Below, piece after piece: positions 7,434 through 15,345 of a stretch of 32,368 nt of DNA. Below the pieces are notes generated by a model. It searched no databases. It was given only the letters and a program-made list of their open reading frames with translations, and was not told the DNA's origin. The position numbers and the translations under genes were made by a program. Origin of the DNA: a virus; the IMG/VR virus record IMGVR_UViG_3300047312_000170, positions 1-32,368 of that record. One strand, 5' to 3'. Each line of letters begins with the position of its first letter. The first letter of the stretch is position 1.

Positions 7434-7784
7434 ATGAATAGTAACTATAAAGGTGAATTGATGCTAGCTGATGGCACTCCTGTAGGGAAGGTAGTGGATT
7501 GGCATATAGTACATGAGTCTATAGAAGTGCCAACAGTCAGTTTCAAGGATATGTTCGATAGAAAAATTGAGGCCACCATAGAGGGGACATTTACACCCGG
7601 TGAAGGCCTGCTTGGATTGATTGACATAATCTTTCATGACTATCAATCCTCTAAAGTGTGTGTGTATGTCTCTAATGAGGCGGCAAGGATGCTTGAATAT
7701 GCACGGCAAGGGAAGTGGTATCCCAGCCACAAGAGGCGCAAGAGCCAATCTCGTATGAGCAGGAAATGGAGAGGTAGAGCTTGA
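7434..7784 (+). CDS. Unknown protein, 116 aa, first of an inserted cassette
   Basis: Starts 3 bases after the portal stop, with AAGGA before the ATG. The first 80 residues look like a small beta-rich domain; the last 25 are strongly basic (SHKRRKSQSRMSRKWRGR), suggesting nucleic-acid contact. It overlaps the next gene. No family recognised. It stands in the gap where most phages go directly from portal to protease. Confidence 0.55.
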   Translation: MNSNYKGELMLADGTPVGKVVDWHIVHESIEVPTVSFKDMFDRKIEATIEGTFTPGEGLLGLIDIIFHDYQSSKVCVYVSNEAARMLEYARQGKWYPSHKRRKSQSRMSRKWRGRA

Positions 7785-8299
7785 AAACCGTAGACCTTCT
7801 TAACTATCCCTATCCCGCTCTCATCCTGCCTTATCCATCTGGCATCATGATAAAGCAGCAAGTAGCAGGACTCGCTACCGAGCACCGTTCTGTAGAGGGA
7901 ATATTCCTCCCGTTGCCTGTGCCAGCTCATAGGCTAAAGCTTTTCATGAGTGCTCTTGAGGCGATCCATCCGGGGTGCTACAGTGAAGTTACATGGGATG
8001 AAGCGTGCAAGTTGGATGATGTGCTTAAACAATATAACATTCCAGTGGATGTAAATAAGGGCAAAAGGAAAGAAAGTACGGAATCATGGGTATATGTGCG
8101 CTTATTTGGGAAAGATGATAAATGGCCTTTAAAACCTAGCAGTGACTCTTCGTACATCAAGTTTGCCAAGAAGATCAAGCCTGATGTAACAGATGCGGAA
8201 ATTGAAGCGGCTTACTCCTGGCGTATCTTCGTGAATCTGGACATGCTAGCCGACTTTGCAGGTCAAGAGGCGATACTCACATGGGAGAATTGTGACTGA
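7781..8299 (+). CDS. Unknown protein, 172 aa
   Basis: TTG start at 7781, overlapping the upstream TGA by 4 bases, with GAGGTAGAG upstream. The protein begins with 'LLNYPYPALILPYPSGI', then has an alpha/beta globular look throughout, without signal peptide or membrane segment. The style resembles small soluble bacterial DUF proteins rather than virion structural parts, suggesting an accessory role. I cannot name the family with confidence. Confidence 0.5.
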   Translation: MKTVDLLNYPYPALILPYPSGIMIKQQVAGLATEHRSVEGIFLPLPVPAHRLKLFMSALEAIHPGCYSEVTWDEACKLDDVLKQYNIPVDVNKGKRKESTESWVYVRLFGKDDKWPLKPSSDSSYIKFAKKIKPDVTDAEIEAAYSWRIFVNLDMLADFAGQEAILTWENCD

Positions 8300-8535
8300 T
8301 GCACTACACAACCGTATCTGTTGATCTTACAGGGGGTTACGAAGAACAATGCATAGATGGGGCCATCGGACAAGGGCTAGAGGCACTAAGCAAAGAGATC
8401 AACGGTCCTGTGGAACTGGTGTCCGTTGTGCCTGTGCCTATCGGTGAAAAGCTCTATGTGACCGTACTTGCCAAGCCTTACCTGCCAGTAGCTGCCATTG
8501 CAAAGCCTTTCATGTCAGGAGTGCTGCCGTTATGA
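8299..8535 (+). CDS. Unknown protein, 78 aa
   Basis: ATG shares one base with the upstream TGA (TGATG overlap). A small soluble alpha/beta sequence with two strands near the middle (VELVSVVPVPIG, KLYVTVLAK) and a hydrophobic C-terminus. Overlaps the next gene by ATGA. Part of the same cassette; no family recognised. Confidence 0.5.
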   Translation: MHYTTVSVDLTGGYEEQCIDGAIGQGLEALSKEINGPVELVSVVPVPIGEKLYVTVLAKPYLPVAAIAKPFMSGVLPL

Positions 8536-8714
8536 TTAAGCATCCTATCAACTGCTCTACTACACATAGAAGGCTTGCTATGCTCAGTAGAGACGGTATC
8601 CACTTATGGTGTAGTAGGTGCAATGTTGAGCATGTTGTTTCACGTGAGGAGATCAATAGAATGTGGACTCAACTCGATGAGCAGCAATCTAGGCAAGAGG
8701 CTAGCGTAAAATGA
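8532..8714 (+). CDS. Small unknown protein with one CxxC, 60 aa
   Basis: Starts in an ATGA overlap. Contains a C-terminal-half knuckle CSRC (27-30) preceded by 'HLW' and followed by a helical, Gln/Glu-rich segment. Could be a zinc-binding fragment with Cys8 and His residues as extra ligands, but that is speculative. It ends just before two tRNA-like structures. Confidence 0.45.
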   Translation: MIKHPINCSTTHRRLAMLSRDGIHLWCSRCNVEHVVSREEINRMWTQLDEQQSRQEASVK

Positions 8715-8773
8715 TTGTATCGTGTTATACTGATGACAATGATTGCAGGTTCGATCCCTGCAAAGCAATCCCA
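8713..8773 (+). tRNA. Truncated, D-arm-less tRNA-like sequence with encoded CCA
   Basis: A perfect T-arm GCAGG-TTCGATC-CCTGC (8745-8761) is followed by an acceptor 3' strand that pairs with the sequence starting at 8713 (GATTGT with GCAATC), then CCA at 8771-8773. If C8770 is the discriminator it faces G8713, as in tRNA-His. Between acceptor and T-arm there is only one 5-bp hairpin (TGTTA/TGACA, 6-nt loop) and no D-arm. It may be a decayed tRNA or an unusual minimal one. Confidence 0.35.
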
Positions 8774-8774
8774 G

Positions 8775-8868
8775 TCCCGTCGTAGTGTAGCAGCGCACGC
8801 TCTCTATCGCGTATGGACTACCCATTGGAGGTAGAGAGAAGAGGGGTGCAACTCCTGTCTGACGGGAA
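8775..8868 (+). ncRNA. Cloverleaf tRNA-like RNA with an enlarged third arm
   Basis: A perfect 7-bp closing stem TCCCGTC/GACGGGA (8775-8781, 8861-8867) encloses a D-like arm GTGT/GCAC (8785-8798), a 7-bp stem CTCTCTA/TAGAGAG (8800-8806, 8832-8838) with a 25-nt loop, and a hairpin AGGGG/CTCCT near the 3' side. This is a cloverleaf of tRNA type, but the T-loop is not canonical and the central arm is too large. An alternative 17-nt arm CTACC-CATTGGA-GGTAG competes with it. It could be a class II-like tRNA with an odd sequence, or a tRNA mimic. Confidence 0.4.
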
Positions 8869-8888
8869 TAAATTGAATACGCAATCCT

Positions 8889-8915
8889 GAGCCTGAGCCC
8901 TTTGAGCCTGAGCCC
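8889..8915 (+). repeat. 12-bp direct repeat before the terminator
   Basis: GAGCCTGAGCCC occurs twice (8889-8900 and 8904-8915) with a 3-base spacer. The second copy supplies the left arm of the terminator, and the first copy could form an alternative, longer-loop version of it. Confidence 0.8.
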
Positions 8916-8942
8916 AACCTTTCGAGGTTAGGGCTCTTTTTT
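8910..8942 (+). terminator. Strong intrinsic terminator
   Basis: Stem GAGCCC-AACC / GGTT-A-GGGCTC (8910-8919 with 8926-8936, one bulged A) with loop TTTCGA, followed by TTTTTT. It closes the tRNA-like region only 18 bases before the protease gene, so capsid genes need read-through, antitermination or a promoter I do not see. Confidence 0.85.
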
Positions 8943-8959
8943 GTTTGTGAGAGAGATTT

Positions 8960-10297
8960 ATGGAAAACCGCATAGCTCGTATCAAATCTATCTTCCTAGA
9001 GGATGACGCCACGTCCCTTAATGGCAGAAAGTATCCTACTCAAACAGTCAACCGTCTTGTGCAGGCTGCTCAGGTACAACTGTCTGACCCTAATGCGCTC
9101 CCTCTCACTGTCTACCTCTCACATGACGACGCCTACATGGATTCCACCCGCGATATCGTCGGCAAAATTGCTGCCATCGGCAAGGAAGGTACACAAGCCT
9201 TTGCTCTCATCGATGTGCCTGATACAGAGGCTGGCCGCGATGTGGTGGAACTGGTCAAAGGTGGCTACATCAAATCTCAGAGCTTACGAGCGGTCAATGC
9301 GGAGATGTACATCGATAACAACGAGCCATTCCCGATGGTTGGCGGTGAGAATATCCGTCTGACTGGCATCGATTTCACCTCCTCACCAGGCATCCCTACG
9401 GCACGCGTTGAATATGTTTCTGAATCGAAAGAACCTCAAAACCTCACTGAAATCTTTGCATTTAAAGATACTGCACTTATAGAAGAAATAAAAGGCTCTA
9501 ATGAAGCTCTCTATCCACAATCACTCAATACTACTCATGACTATCTCGCATGCGCAATAGGGTTAGAATGCGCACCTGACAAAATGGAACGTGCAGATGC
9601 ACTAAAGTTCTTAGGTATCACTGAGGTGGGTGCTAAATTTAGTGCTAAAACCTTGGAATACCTAGCAAACGCACATAGCGGATTAGCCGCTTATCTCGGA
9701 AAAGAATGTAAGGAGAGTACGGGCGATACGTCTGCACCTCCAGAAACGGAGCAACCTATGACACCAGAGGAAAGAGCCCAGCTCCTAAAGGAGTTGCAAG
9801 AGGCTTTCACCCAGCAGCAGCTACAAAATCAACAGAAGGAAGCTGAGAAGCACCAAGAGGCACCTAAGCCAAGTGCAGAGGATGCATTGAAGCTTTTGCA
9901 AGAGGCTGGTTACACCGTCGCAGCTCCTAAGACATCAGATCAACTGATGCAAGAGACGCTCGATCAGAAGTTTGCTGAGTTGCAATCATCCTTTGACGCA
10001 AAGCTCACAGAAATGCAGCAGAAGATGAATCCCCGCTATGTCCCTCAGCGAAAGAGTATGGTGGAAGGATCGAGTGAGCAAGAGCCACCTAGGAAGCCTT
10101 ACTATCGCAGAGGCGATTATCTGAAAGAGCAGCTCAGAGATGTGAATACTCGTCTTGATCTGCTCGACCGTTCAAAGCCACTGCCCGAGGGAATGAAGCC
10201 CGAATGGATACTCAAAGAGCTTGAGGTTGAGATGATGGGGCTTATGGATGCTCAGCAGAGCTTGGATGGTAGCTTGCAATTTTTAAGGGAGGTTTAA
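8960..10297 (+). CDS. Prohead protease fused to scaffold
   Basis: A 445-residue protein. The N-terminal ~155 residues resemble phage prohead maturation proteases (herpes-type serine fold): 'SLNGRKYP' near 19-26, a histidine in 'YLSHDD' near 52, and 'GGYIKSQSLRA' near 105-115 carrying the candidate catalytic serine. The rest has a helical insert (about 170-245) and then a Gln/Glu/Lys-rich coiled coil typical of scaffolding, consistent with a protease-scaffold polyprotein that shapes the capsid and then digests itself. It directly precedes the major capsid gene. The start follows GAGAGAG. Confidence 0.75.
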   Translation: MENRIARIKSIFLEDDATSLNGRKYPTQTVNRLVQAAQVQLSDPNALPLTVYLSHDDAYMDSTRDIVGKIAAIGKEGTQAFALIDVPDTEAGRDVVELVKGGYIKSQSLRAVNAEMYIDNNEPFPMVGGENIRLTGIDFTSSPGIPTARVEYVSESKEPQNLTEIFAFKDTALIEEIKGSNEALYPQSLNTTHDYLACAIGLECAPDKMERADALKFLGITEVGAKFSAKTLEYLANAHSGLAAYLGKECKESTGDTSAPPETEQPMTPEERAQLLKELQEAFTQQQLQNQQKEAEKHQEAPKPSAEDALKLLQEAGYTVAAPKTSDQLMQETLDQKFAELQSSFDAKLTEMQQKMNPRYVPQRKSMVEGSSEQEPPRKPYYRRGDYLKEQLRDVNTRLDLLDRSKPLPEGMKPEWILKELEVEMMGLMDAQQSLDGSLQFLREV

Positions 10298-10301
10298 ATT
10301 A

Positions 10302-11744
10302 ATGCCTGCGAGTCTTAGAGAAATCAGGGAAGCTTTTAGCTTGGCTTCATCAGGGGGAGCAACTAACCTTACCCTTAAAATTATTGACCGTACACTCACT
10401 GAGTTGCGTCGTAACTGGGCACCGCTTGAGAGAGCTATCCCACATCAGACGTGGGAAACAGACATCTTTTACTTCAACAAGAGGACAGCACTTCCACAGC
10501 CTCAGCACACGACAGAGGCGCCTCCTAACAGTGGTACGGGATCGGTAGCAGCTTCTAACTCTACCTATACACAGGGATCATTCCCGATCAAGCATACTGA
10601 GAGCCTGGGAGACCTCTCGAACTTCACCGTACAGGTCGCACGTGCAAACGGAAACCTGTTTGACTTGGAACTTGGAGCCCATGCAAAGGCCATGGCGTGG
10701 TTGGAAGAGACCACCCACATGTATGGCTCAGCATCTGCAACCTTGAACACCAAGCGCCCTCAGTGGGACGGTATTGACCAGATGGTAGCCAATGCCAACA
10801 AGATTGATGCGGGCGGCCAGCTTCTTGCCTTCCAGATGCTAGACAACGCTATCGATGCGGTACGTGGTGTCTATGCCGCTGAGCTTGGAATGGACTACTT
10901 CTTGATGATGAGTCCAAAGATGCAATCATACGTCAATGGCTTGCATGTCCAAAATGCACGCTATGTGCAACAGATGGCGCGTATGTTCTTGCGTGATGAC
11001 TACGGCGATCCGAATGCTCCTGTAGGGGACAGTGCTATTGACGCGGGTGTAGAAGTTGCGACCTATAGAAATATCCCGATTGTGGTTTCAACCTTCATGG
11101 GCAATCAAGGTACGATGGGAACCATCTCAACCACTGGTAATACTGGCTCAGGGTCCTCCCTCTTGGCTGCTAATACCTACTACTACCGGATGGAAGCCGT
11201 TACCAGATACGGACTTACAGCAGCTTCAGCAGAGGCTTCACAAACCCCATCTGCAGACGCCAAGAACGTTGTCCTCACCTGGACTACACCGGCGCCAACT
11301 GATGCTGACGGCAATGTGATTGACATTCTCGGCTATCGCATCTTCCGTGGCACCTCTAGCGGCACTGAGAGCCTGTATGCACTAGTCGCAGCCTATGATC
11401 TCAGTGATGCATCGGTGGTTTCCTTCACAGACACTGGGCTCATCCAAAACCCAGCCACGACCAATACGCTGTACTGGGCAACGGTTGCCAGTTCCAGCAC
11501 CAATGCTGTCTCTGATGGTGTAACTTTCCCACGTGTGCAGGCTACCGGACAAAACACTGAGGACATCTACCTCATTCCACGCGATCCTGACATTCTGGTA
11601 TGCCCAGAGGTCAACCCCATTCAGACCACACTTCTGGCAGTTGTGAACGCACGTACAAGGCAGTTTGCCCTAACCAGTGACAAGTCTCTGGCACTACGAG
11701 CGCCGGGGTATGCAGCAAAGATTTCACGTGTGAGGTCTGCATAA
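10302..11744 (+). CDS. Major capsid protein with inserted Ig/FN3-like domain
   Basis: A 480-residue capsid subunit, probably of HK97-type fold, identified by position after the protease-scaffold and by long alpha/beta shell-like sequence (for example 'LLAFQMLDNAIDAVRGVYAAELGMDYFLM' region at 174-202). GGGAGG precedes the ATG. Residues about 272-390 form a separate module with fibronectin-type features (YYYRMEAVTRYG, VVLTWTTP, GYRIFRG), inserted before the last 90 residues of the capsid fold. Such surface domains on capsids are thought to aid attachment to mucus, polysaccharide or cells. The last residues return to capsid-like sequence. Confidence 0.85.
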   Translation: MPASLREIREAFSLASSGGATNLTLKIIDRTLTELRRNWAPLERAIPHQTWETDIFYFNKRTALPQPQHTTEAPPNSGTGSVAASNSTYTQGSFPIKHTESLGDLSNFTVQVARANGNLFDLELGAHAKAMAWLEETTHMYGSASATLNTKRPQWDGIDQMVANANKIDAGGQLLAFQMLDNAIDAVRGVYAAELGMDYFLMMSPKMQSYVNGLHVQNARYVQQMARMFLRDDYGDPNAPVGDSAIDAGVEVATYRNIPIVVSTFMGNQGTMGTISTTGNTGSGSSLLAANTYYYRMEAVTRYGLTAASAEASQTPSADAKNVVLTWTTPAPTDADGNVIDILGYRIFRGTSSGTESLYALVAAYDLSDASVVSFTDTGLIQNPATTNTLYWATVASSSTNAVSDGVTFPRVQATGQNTEDIYLIPRDPDILVCPEVNPIQTTLLAVVNARTRQFALTSDKSLALRAPGYAAKISRVRSA

Positions 11745-11995
11745 TGCCAATACTCTTCTATCACGACATAAATGAAGATGGGCATGTAGCTCTCTCCGAA
11801 GGCATCATAGCAGGGCAACGTACTCCCGAGCGGCATTATCAGCAGAAAGGCCACTTCCTAGAGGTCAACCCGCCTGCAAATGCTAGGGAGCATGATATCG
11901 AGGAGCTGCAAAAGGTTGGCTATCGTTTAGCTACTCCTACGGAACAAAACATCTATGTAAAGCAGCAAAAACGAGCTGGGACATTGGAGGAATAA
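11744..11995 (+). CDS. Small virion-region protein, 83 aa
   Basis: TAATG overlap with the capsid gene. Contains 'DIEELQKVGYRL' (51-62) followed by a Lys-rich segment 'VKQQKRAG'; the same layout recurs in the larger protein at 15346-15867. It may be a minor head component. No named family. Confidence 0.55.
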   Translation: MPILFYHDINEDGHVALSEGIIAGQRTPERHYQQKGHFLEVNPPANAREHDIEELQKVGYRLATPTEQNIYVKQQKRAGTLEE

Positions 11996-12574
11996 ATGAC
12001 CGCAACACAAGCACTCGACCAGAATTATCGCACGATAGGCGGGCCGACCGATGGACAGAAAGCAACGTACTCTGCTGCAAAAGTCGGTCTTGTTCCAGGC
12101 GCGTCTGCTACAGACATCTTTACAATCACAGGAAGTGCATCAAAAACTATACGTGTCACACGTATCGAGATTGTAGGCACATCAACATCAGCAACACCTG
12201 CTGCTCTTGATGTGTTACTGCTCAAGAGGAGTACAGCCAACTCAGCAGGTACAAGTACAGGAAGCCCGACCCCGGTAGCTCATGACAGTACAGACGCAGC
12301 ACCAAGCGCTACGGTGTTGAGCTATACCGCACCTCCTACTACAGGGACCTTGGTGGGTACAGCGCTTCGTAACCAGAAGCTTATGCTTGCACTGGCCACC
12401 TACACCGCTACCGACTTCCCACCTATGGATAGGGTGAATTGGGAATTTGGCAACCGACCATCAAAGGCTGTCACTCTACGAGGCACGAACGAGGTCCTAG
12501 CGGTCAACTTGAATGGGGTAACTCCTACTGCAACCGCGTCGGTTGATGTCATGATCGAGTGGTCGGAAGAATAG
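11996..12574 (+). CDS. Probable capsid decoration or minor structural protein
   Basis: A 192-residue beta-rich protein, low in charged residues and rich in Thr/Ala/Ser, starting one base after the previous stop with GGAGG before the ATG. Segments such as 'TIRVTRIEIVGTSTS' and 'VNLNGVTPTATASVDVMIEWSEE' are typical of virion surface proteins encoded between the capsid and connector genes. Decoration is an inference from composition and place. Confidence 0.55.
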   Translation: MTATQALDQNYRTIGGPTDGQKATYSAAKVGLVPGASATDIFTITGSASKTIRVTRIEIVGTSTSATPAALDVLLLKRSTANSAGTSTGSPTPVAHDSTDAAPSATVLSYTAPPTTGTLVGTALRNQKLMLALATYTATDFPPMDRVNWEFGNRPSKAVTLRGTNEVLAVNLNGVTPTATASVDVMIEWSEE

Positions 12575-12600
12575 GGTATTAGAAGCATAAGAGGAAGTAC

Positions 12601-13518
12601 ATGCCTAGACTGTATCTGACCCCTACGGAACTCAGTGAGACGCCCCTGGGGATCGGCTTGTCTTCCTCTATCTCTGCTCTTGGTACAAACGTTATCGATA
12701 AGCTTTTGGCGAGAGCATCACAGAGTTGTGACAGCGAGTGCAGACGACGATTGCAAGCACCTGGAAGCACTACACTTTCACAGAACGCTAGTCCAGGGTC
12801 TACTCAAATCTCGGTAGCCTCTACTCTTACACTTGATGCGTTGGATGAGCAGGCGGTACAGATCGGCACGGAGACGATCCTGATCAAGCCCGGTGGTGTC
12901 TCTGTCACGAATTGGGCGTCTCCCTATCCTGGAACAGTCAATCTTGCCAGTGCTACACAGTTCTCTCACAACTCAGGTGATCCGGTGACCTTTCTCTACA
13001 AAGAGACAACAGAGGCCGGGGGATCATCTAGCTCAGATCCCTATGCAGAGGCCATGTTCACTCAAGAGGCTGAGATAGCCTATGCACACATGCCATCTAT
13101 GTCGCAAGGTGGACTTACACGTGTCGTCTTTCTCAGGAATTATCCAATCATCAACATATCTGCTATAGAACATGCATTTTCATTCTCAAGTCAGTTTAGC
13201 TCAGTTGATACCTCTGTAGAGATACCTGCCCCTCATGATGGTTGGTACAGGTTTCAACCTGGAAGTGTCATCCTGAGAGAGGGCTTGATGAGGACAACGT
13301 ACACGGGAGGCTTCCAATCTGTACCCGATGACATTAAAGAGGCTACCTCACTCTTCTTTGCAATCCAGATGAGGATGCTAGCGAATCCGTATGGAGCAAG
13401 CGAAGTGCAAATGGGGAAACGTCGGCAAAAATGGGCGTCAGGTAGCGGAGGTCAATCGATAGATCCTTTGGTGGATCAAGCATGCGGCAAGCTAAAGAAA
13501 TATAAGAGGACAGTATGA
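12601..13518 (+). CDS. Head-tail connector (adaptor) with inserted beta module
   Basis: A 305-residue protein. The N-terminal helices (1-52) and the C-terminal helical stretch 'VPDDIKEATSLFFAIQMRM' (about 241-259) match the helical-bundle adaptors that bind the portal. A region at about 57-131 (STTLSQNASPGSTQISVAS to FSHNSGDPVTFL) is a separate beta-sandwich-like module also seen in the tail tube and distal tail proteins of this phage. GAGGAAG precedes the start. Confidence 0.7.
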   Translation: MPRLYLTPTELSETPLGIGLSSSISALGTNVIDKLLARASQSCDSECRRRLQAPGSTTLSQNASPGSTQISVASTLTLDALDEQAVQIGTETILIKPGGVSVTNWASPYPGTVNLASATQFSHNSGDPVTFLYKETTEAGGSSSSDPYAEAMFTQEAEIAYAHMPSMSQGGLTRVVFLRNYPIINISAIEHAFSFSSQFSSVDTSVEIPAPHDGWYRFQPGSVILREGLMRTTYTGGFQSVPDDIKEATSLFFAIQMRMLANPYGASEVQMGKRRQKWASGSGGQSIDPLVDQACGKLKKYKRTV

Positions 13519-13697
13519 ACATATTCTTAGATCCTAGTTTCCTAGCTATCTTCAATTTATTCGTGTTGCTTCTATGGCCCGTCTTTGGCACCTATACAGG
13601 GCCACGTCGCAATGTGCTAGATGTGATTGTGCTTATTCTTGCAGTTATCGCAGTAGTAGCTGATATTGTCTTTATAGTGCTTAGGCTAGTGCATTAG
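13515..13697 (+). CDS. Small two-helix membrane protein, 60 aa
   Basis: ATGA overlap with the connector gene. The protein has two hydrophobic segments (about 6-26 and 38-58) separated by a short basic turn (TGPRRN). Its topology is holin-like, but it lies in the neck gene cluster, not with the lysis genes. It could be an exclusion protein, a second holin or an antiholin. Confidence 0.55.
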   Translation: MNIFLDPSFLAIFNLFVLLLWPVFGTYTGPRRNVLDVIVLILAVIAVVADIVFIVLRLVH

Positions 13698-13705
13698 AGG
13701 ATAGT

Positions 13706-14017
13706 ATGAGTGATGACGTATTCGGGAAGGTTGCACGCAATAATGTGCAGGTCTATCCAAAAGAGCTGTTTCAGATGGATAGAATGAGCGATATAGAGGC
13801 AATGACGTACAGCTTGCCACCACATTATAGTTTTGATGGGTATCATTTAGGGATAATTGATCTCAGGCAGAATGATTATATAACTAATTTAAATGTAAAC
13901 AATCCAGTAACTACTATACCTAAAGCGTATCAAATAACCAATATGCCTGAAAGCTTTCCTGACAATCATATGGAGTTCCAATGTATCGATGCTGATAGAG
14001 CGGCCATAACAAGATAA
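13706..14017 (+). CDS. Possible head-closure (stopper) protein
   Basis: A 103-residue beta-rich protein between the adaptor and the gp10-like neck gene, where phages usually encode the stopper. The segment 'AYQITNMPESFPDNHMEFQC' has the look of the closing strands of that family (a parameter-like 'YxI..xPexFPdxH' pattern). Assignment is from place and pattern only. It is more AT-rich than its neighbours. Confidence 0.4.
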   Translation: MSDDVFGKVARNNVQVYPKELFQMDRMSDIEAMTYSLPPHYSFDGYHLGIIDLRQNDYITNLNVNNPVTTIPKAYQITNMPESFPDNHMEFQCIDADRAAITR

Positions 14018-14027
14018 GGAGAAAGTC

Positions 14028-14309
14028 ATGTCAAATCAAGTACCAAGCATAGGCAGAATTGTCCACTATGTGATGTCCGATGGGAGATATCCAGGAGAGC
14101 ACAGACCTGCAATCATTACAAAAGTTTGGGAAGAGGGAAATCCTGACTCTCTTGTGCAGCTTCAAGTCTTTACGGACGGGCTAAATGACTATGATGTTGG
14201 CGATCATGGATCTAGCGGGATTGCGTGGCGTACATCGGTTCACCATGACGAAACAGGCAAGAAGTGGGCTTCATGGCACTGGCCCGAGTTTGTGCCTGCC
14301 AAGGAATAG
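14028..14309 (+). CDS. Conserved phage protein of unknown function, 93 aa
   Basis: AAGGAGAAAG precedes the ATG. The pattern 'GRIVHYVMSDG...HRPAIITKVW...LQVFTDGLNDYD...SVHHDE...WHWPEF' is one I recognise as a small, widespread phage family, commonly ending in HWPE, without a known function. It appears to be a small beta barrel. It lies among neck genes but such proteins are not obviously structural. Confidence 0.6.
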   Translation: MSNQVPSIGRIVHYVMSDGRYPGEHRPAIITKVWEEGNPDSLVQLQVFTDGLNDYDVGDHGSSGIAWRTSVHHDETGKKWASWHWPEFVPAKE

Positions 14310-14312
14310 CTC

Positions 14313-14813
14313 ATGATACTCAAGAGTGACACATCAGGACTAGACATGCTTCTCTCACGTGTTCGCAGGGCGCGTGTCGAACTGCCAAGGATCACCAAGG
14401 ATGCCGCCCAGCGAGCTGGTGACACGGTGAAAGGACAACTGTCTAGTGCATCGCCACATGGCAGATCAGGAGGACCTCCACCACCTGGTGATAGCTCAGG
14501 GCCACTAGCAGGCTCTTTCTCCGCTCAGGCATCACAGGTAGGTACAGGGGCTCATATGGAGCTGACGACCAGCCAGCCATTGAAGCTCCAATATGTCACG
14601 CTTGGAACGGGCATTTACGTTGGCAAGGGACCTATTAGACCTTTAGTCAAACGAGCATTGTTCTGGCCGGGCGCTGCTCATCCATGGAGATCTGTGAAGG
14701 GCATGAAAGGCAAGGACTTTGTGAAGCCTGTCATGGCCAAAAGAGGCGATGCGGTGAAAGCTGAGATGCAGAGGGCTATCCAAGAGATCAAAGACATTCT
14801 AGGGGGTGCCTAG
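14313..14813 (+). CDS. HK97 gp10-like neck protein
   Basis: A 166-residue protein with the common layout of this family: an N-terminal helix containing 'LDMLLSRVRRARVELPRITKDAAQRAGDTVKGQL', then a Gly/Pro-rich 'SPHGRSGGPPPPG' processing-like loop, beta strands (QYVTLGTGIYVGKG), and a C-terminal helix. Such proteins act in joining or completing tails. Its stop overlaps the next GTG start. The assignment rests on motif style and the place before the tail terminator. Confidence 0.65.
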   Translation: MILKSDTSGLDMLLSRVRRARVELPRITKDAAQRAGDTVKGQLSSASPHGRSGGPPPPGDSSGPLAGSFSAQASQVGTGAHMELTTSQPLKLQYVTLGTGIYVGKGPIRPLVKRALFWPGAAHPWRSVKGMKGKDFVKPVMAKRGDAVKAEMQRAIQEIKDILGGA

Positions 14814-15334
14814 TGCCCACGCTCAGAGACCCAAACAATCCGAATACAGCAAAAGTCATTATGGGTATTCTCAAGAATATATTGCCAGTAGGCACACAGC
14901 TTGCAGCAACAAGTACATCAGGCACAGGACTAGAACTAATCTATATACAAGCCAAATATAAGATGGCTCTCAATATGACTGATGCAATACCAATAGCAGT
15001 AAATATGTCATCAGGTCAGCAAGAGCGGAGCAATGAGGCACAAAGAGCTTATTCAGGAATAATACCTATAGAAGTAGGATACTATTCGAGGTGGGATGAC
15101 AGGAATGACACCATTGATGCAATATGGGATGGGCTTGATGTGGATATAGAGCGCATGGCAGCAAATGTTGAGTCTAATGATGATACAGAGTATGGAGGAA
15201 CAAATCATACTATTAGCTTGGAAAAGATTGCATTTTCCTCATATGAGGATCAAAAAGATGAAACATTTGTAGGCTTGACATTGATTAAGCGTGTGATGAC
15301 GCTTACCTATAATGTACTACCATATGGCACGTAA
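14813..15334 (+). CDS. Probable tail terminator protein
   Basis: A 173-residue alpha/beta protein with GTG start overlapping the previous stop. The central 'GIIPIEVGYYSRWDDRNDTIDAIWDGLDVDIERMAANV' pattern (strand, then helix) and the closing strands 'VGLTLIKRVMTLTYNVLPYGT' fit tail terminators, which cap the tube before it joins the head. Place between the gp10-like and tail tube genes supports it. No catalytic motif is expected. Confidence 0.5.
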   Translation: MPTLRDPNNPNTAKVIMGILKNILPVGTQLAATSTSGTGLELIYIQAKYKMALNMTDAIPIAVNMSSGQQERSNEAQRAYSGIIPIEVGYYSRWDDRNDTIDAIWDGLDVDIERMAANVESNDDTEYGGTNHTISLEKIAFSSYEDQKDETFVGLTLIKRVMTLTYNVLPYGT

Positions 15335-15345
15335 AGGAGGCATAG

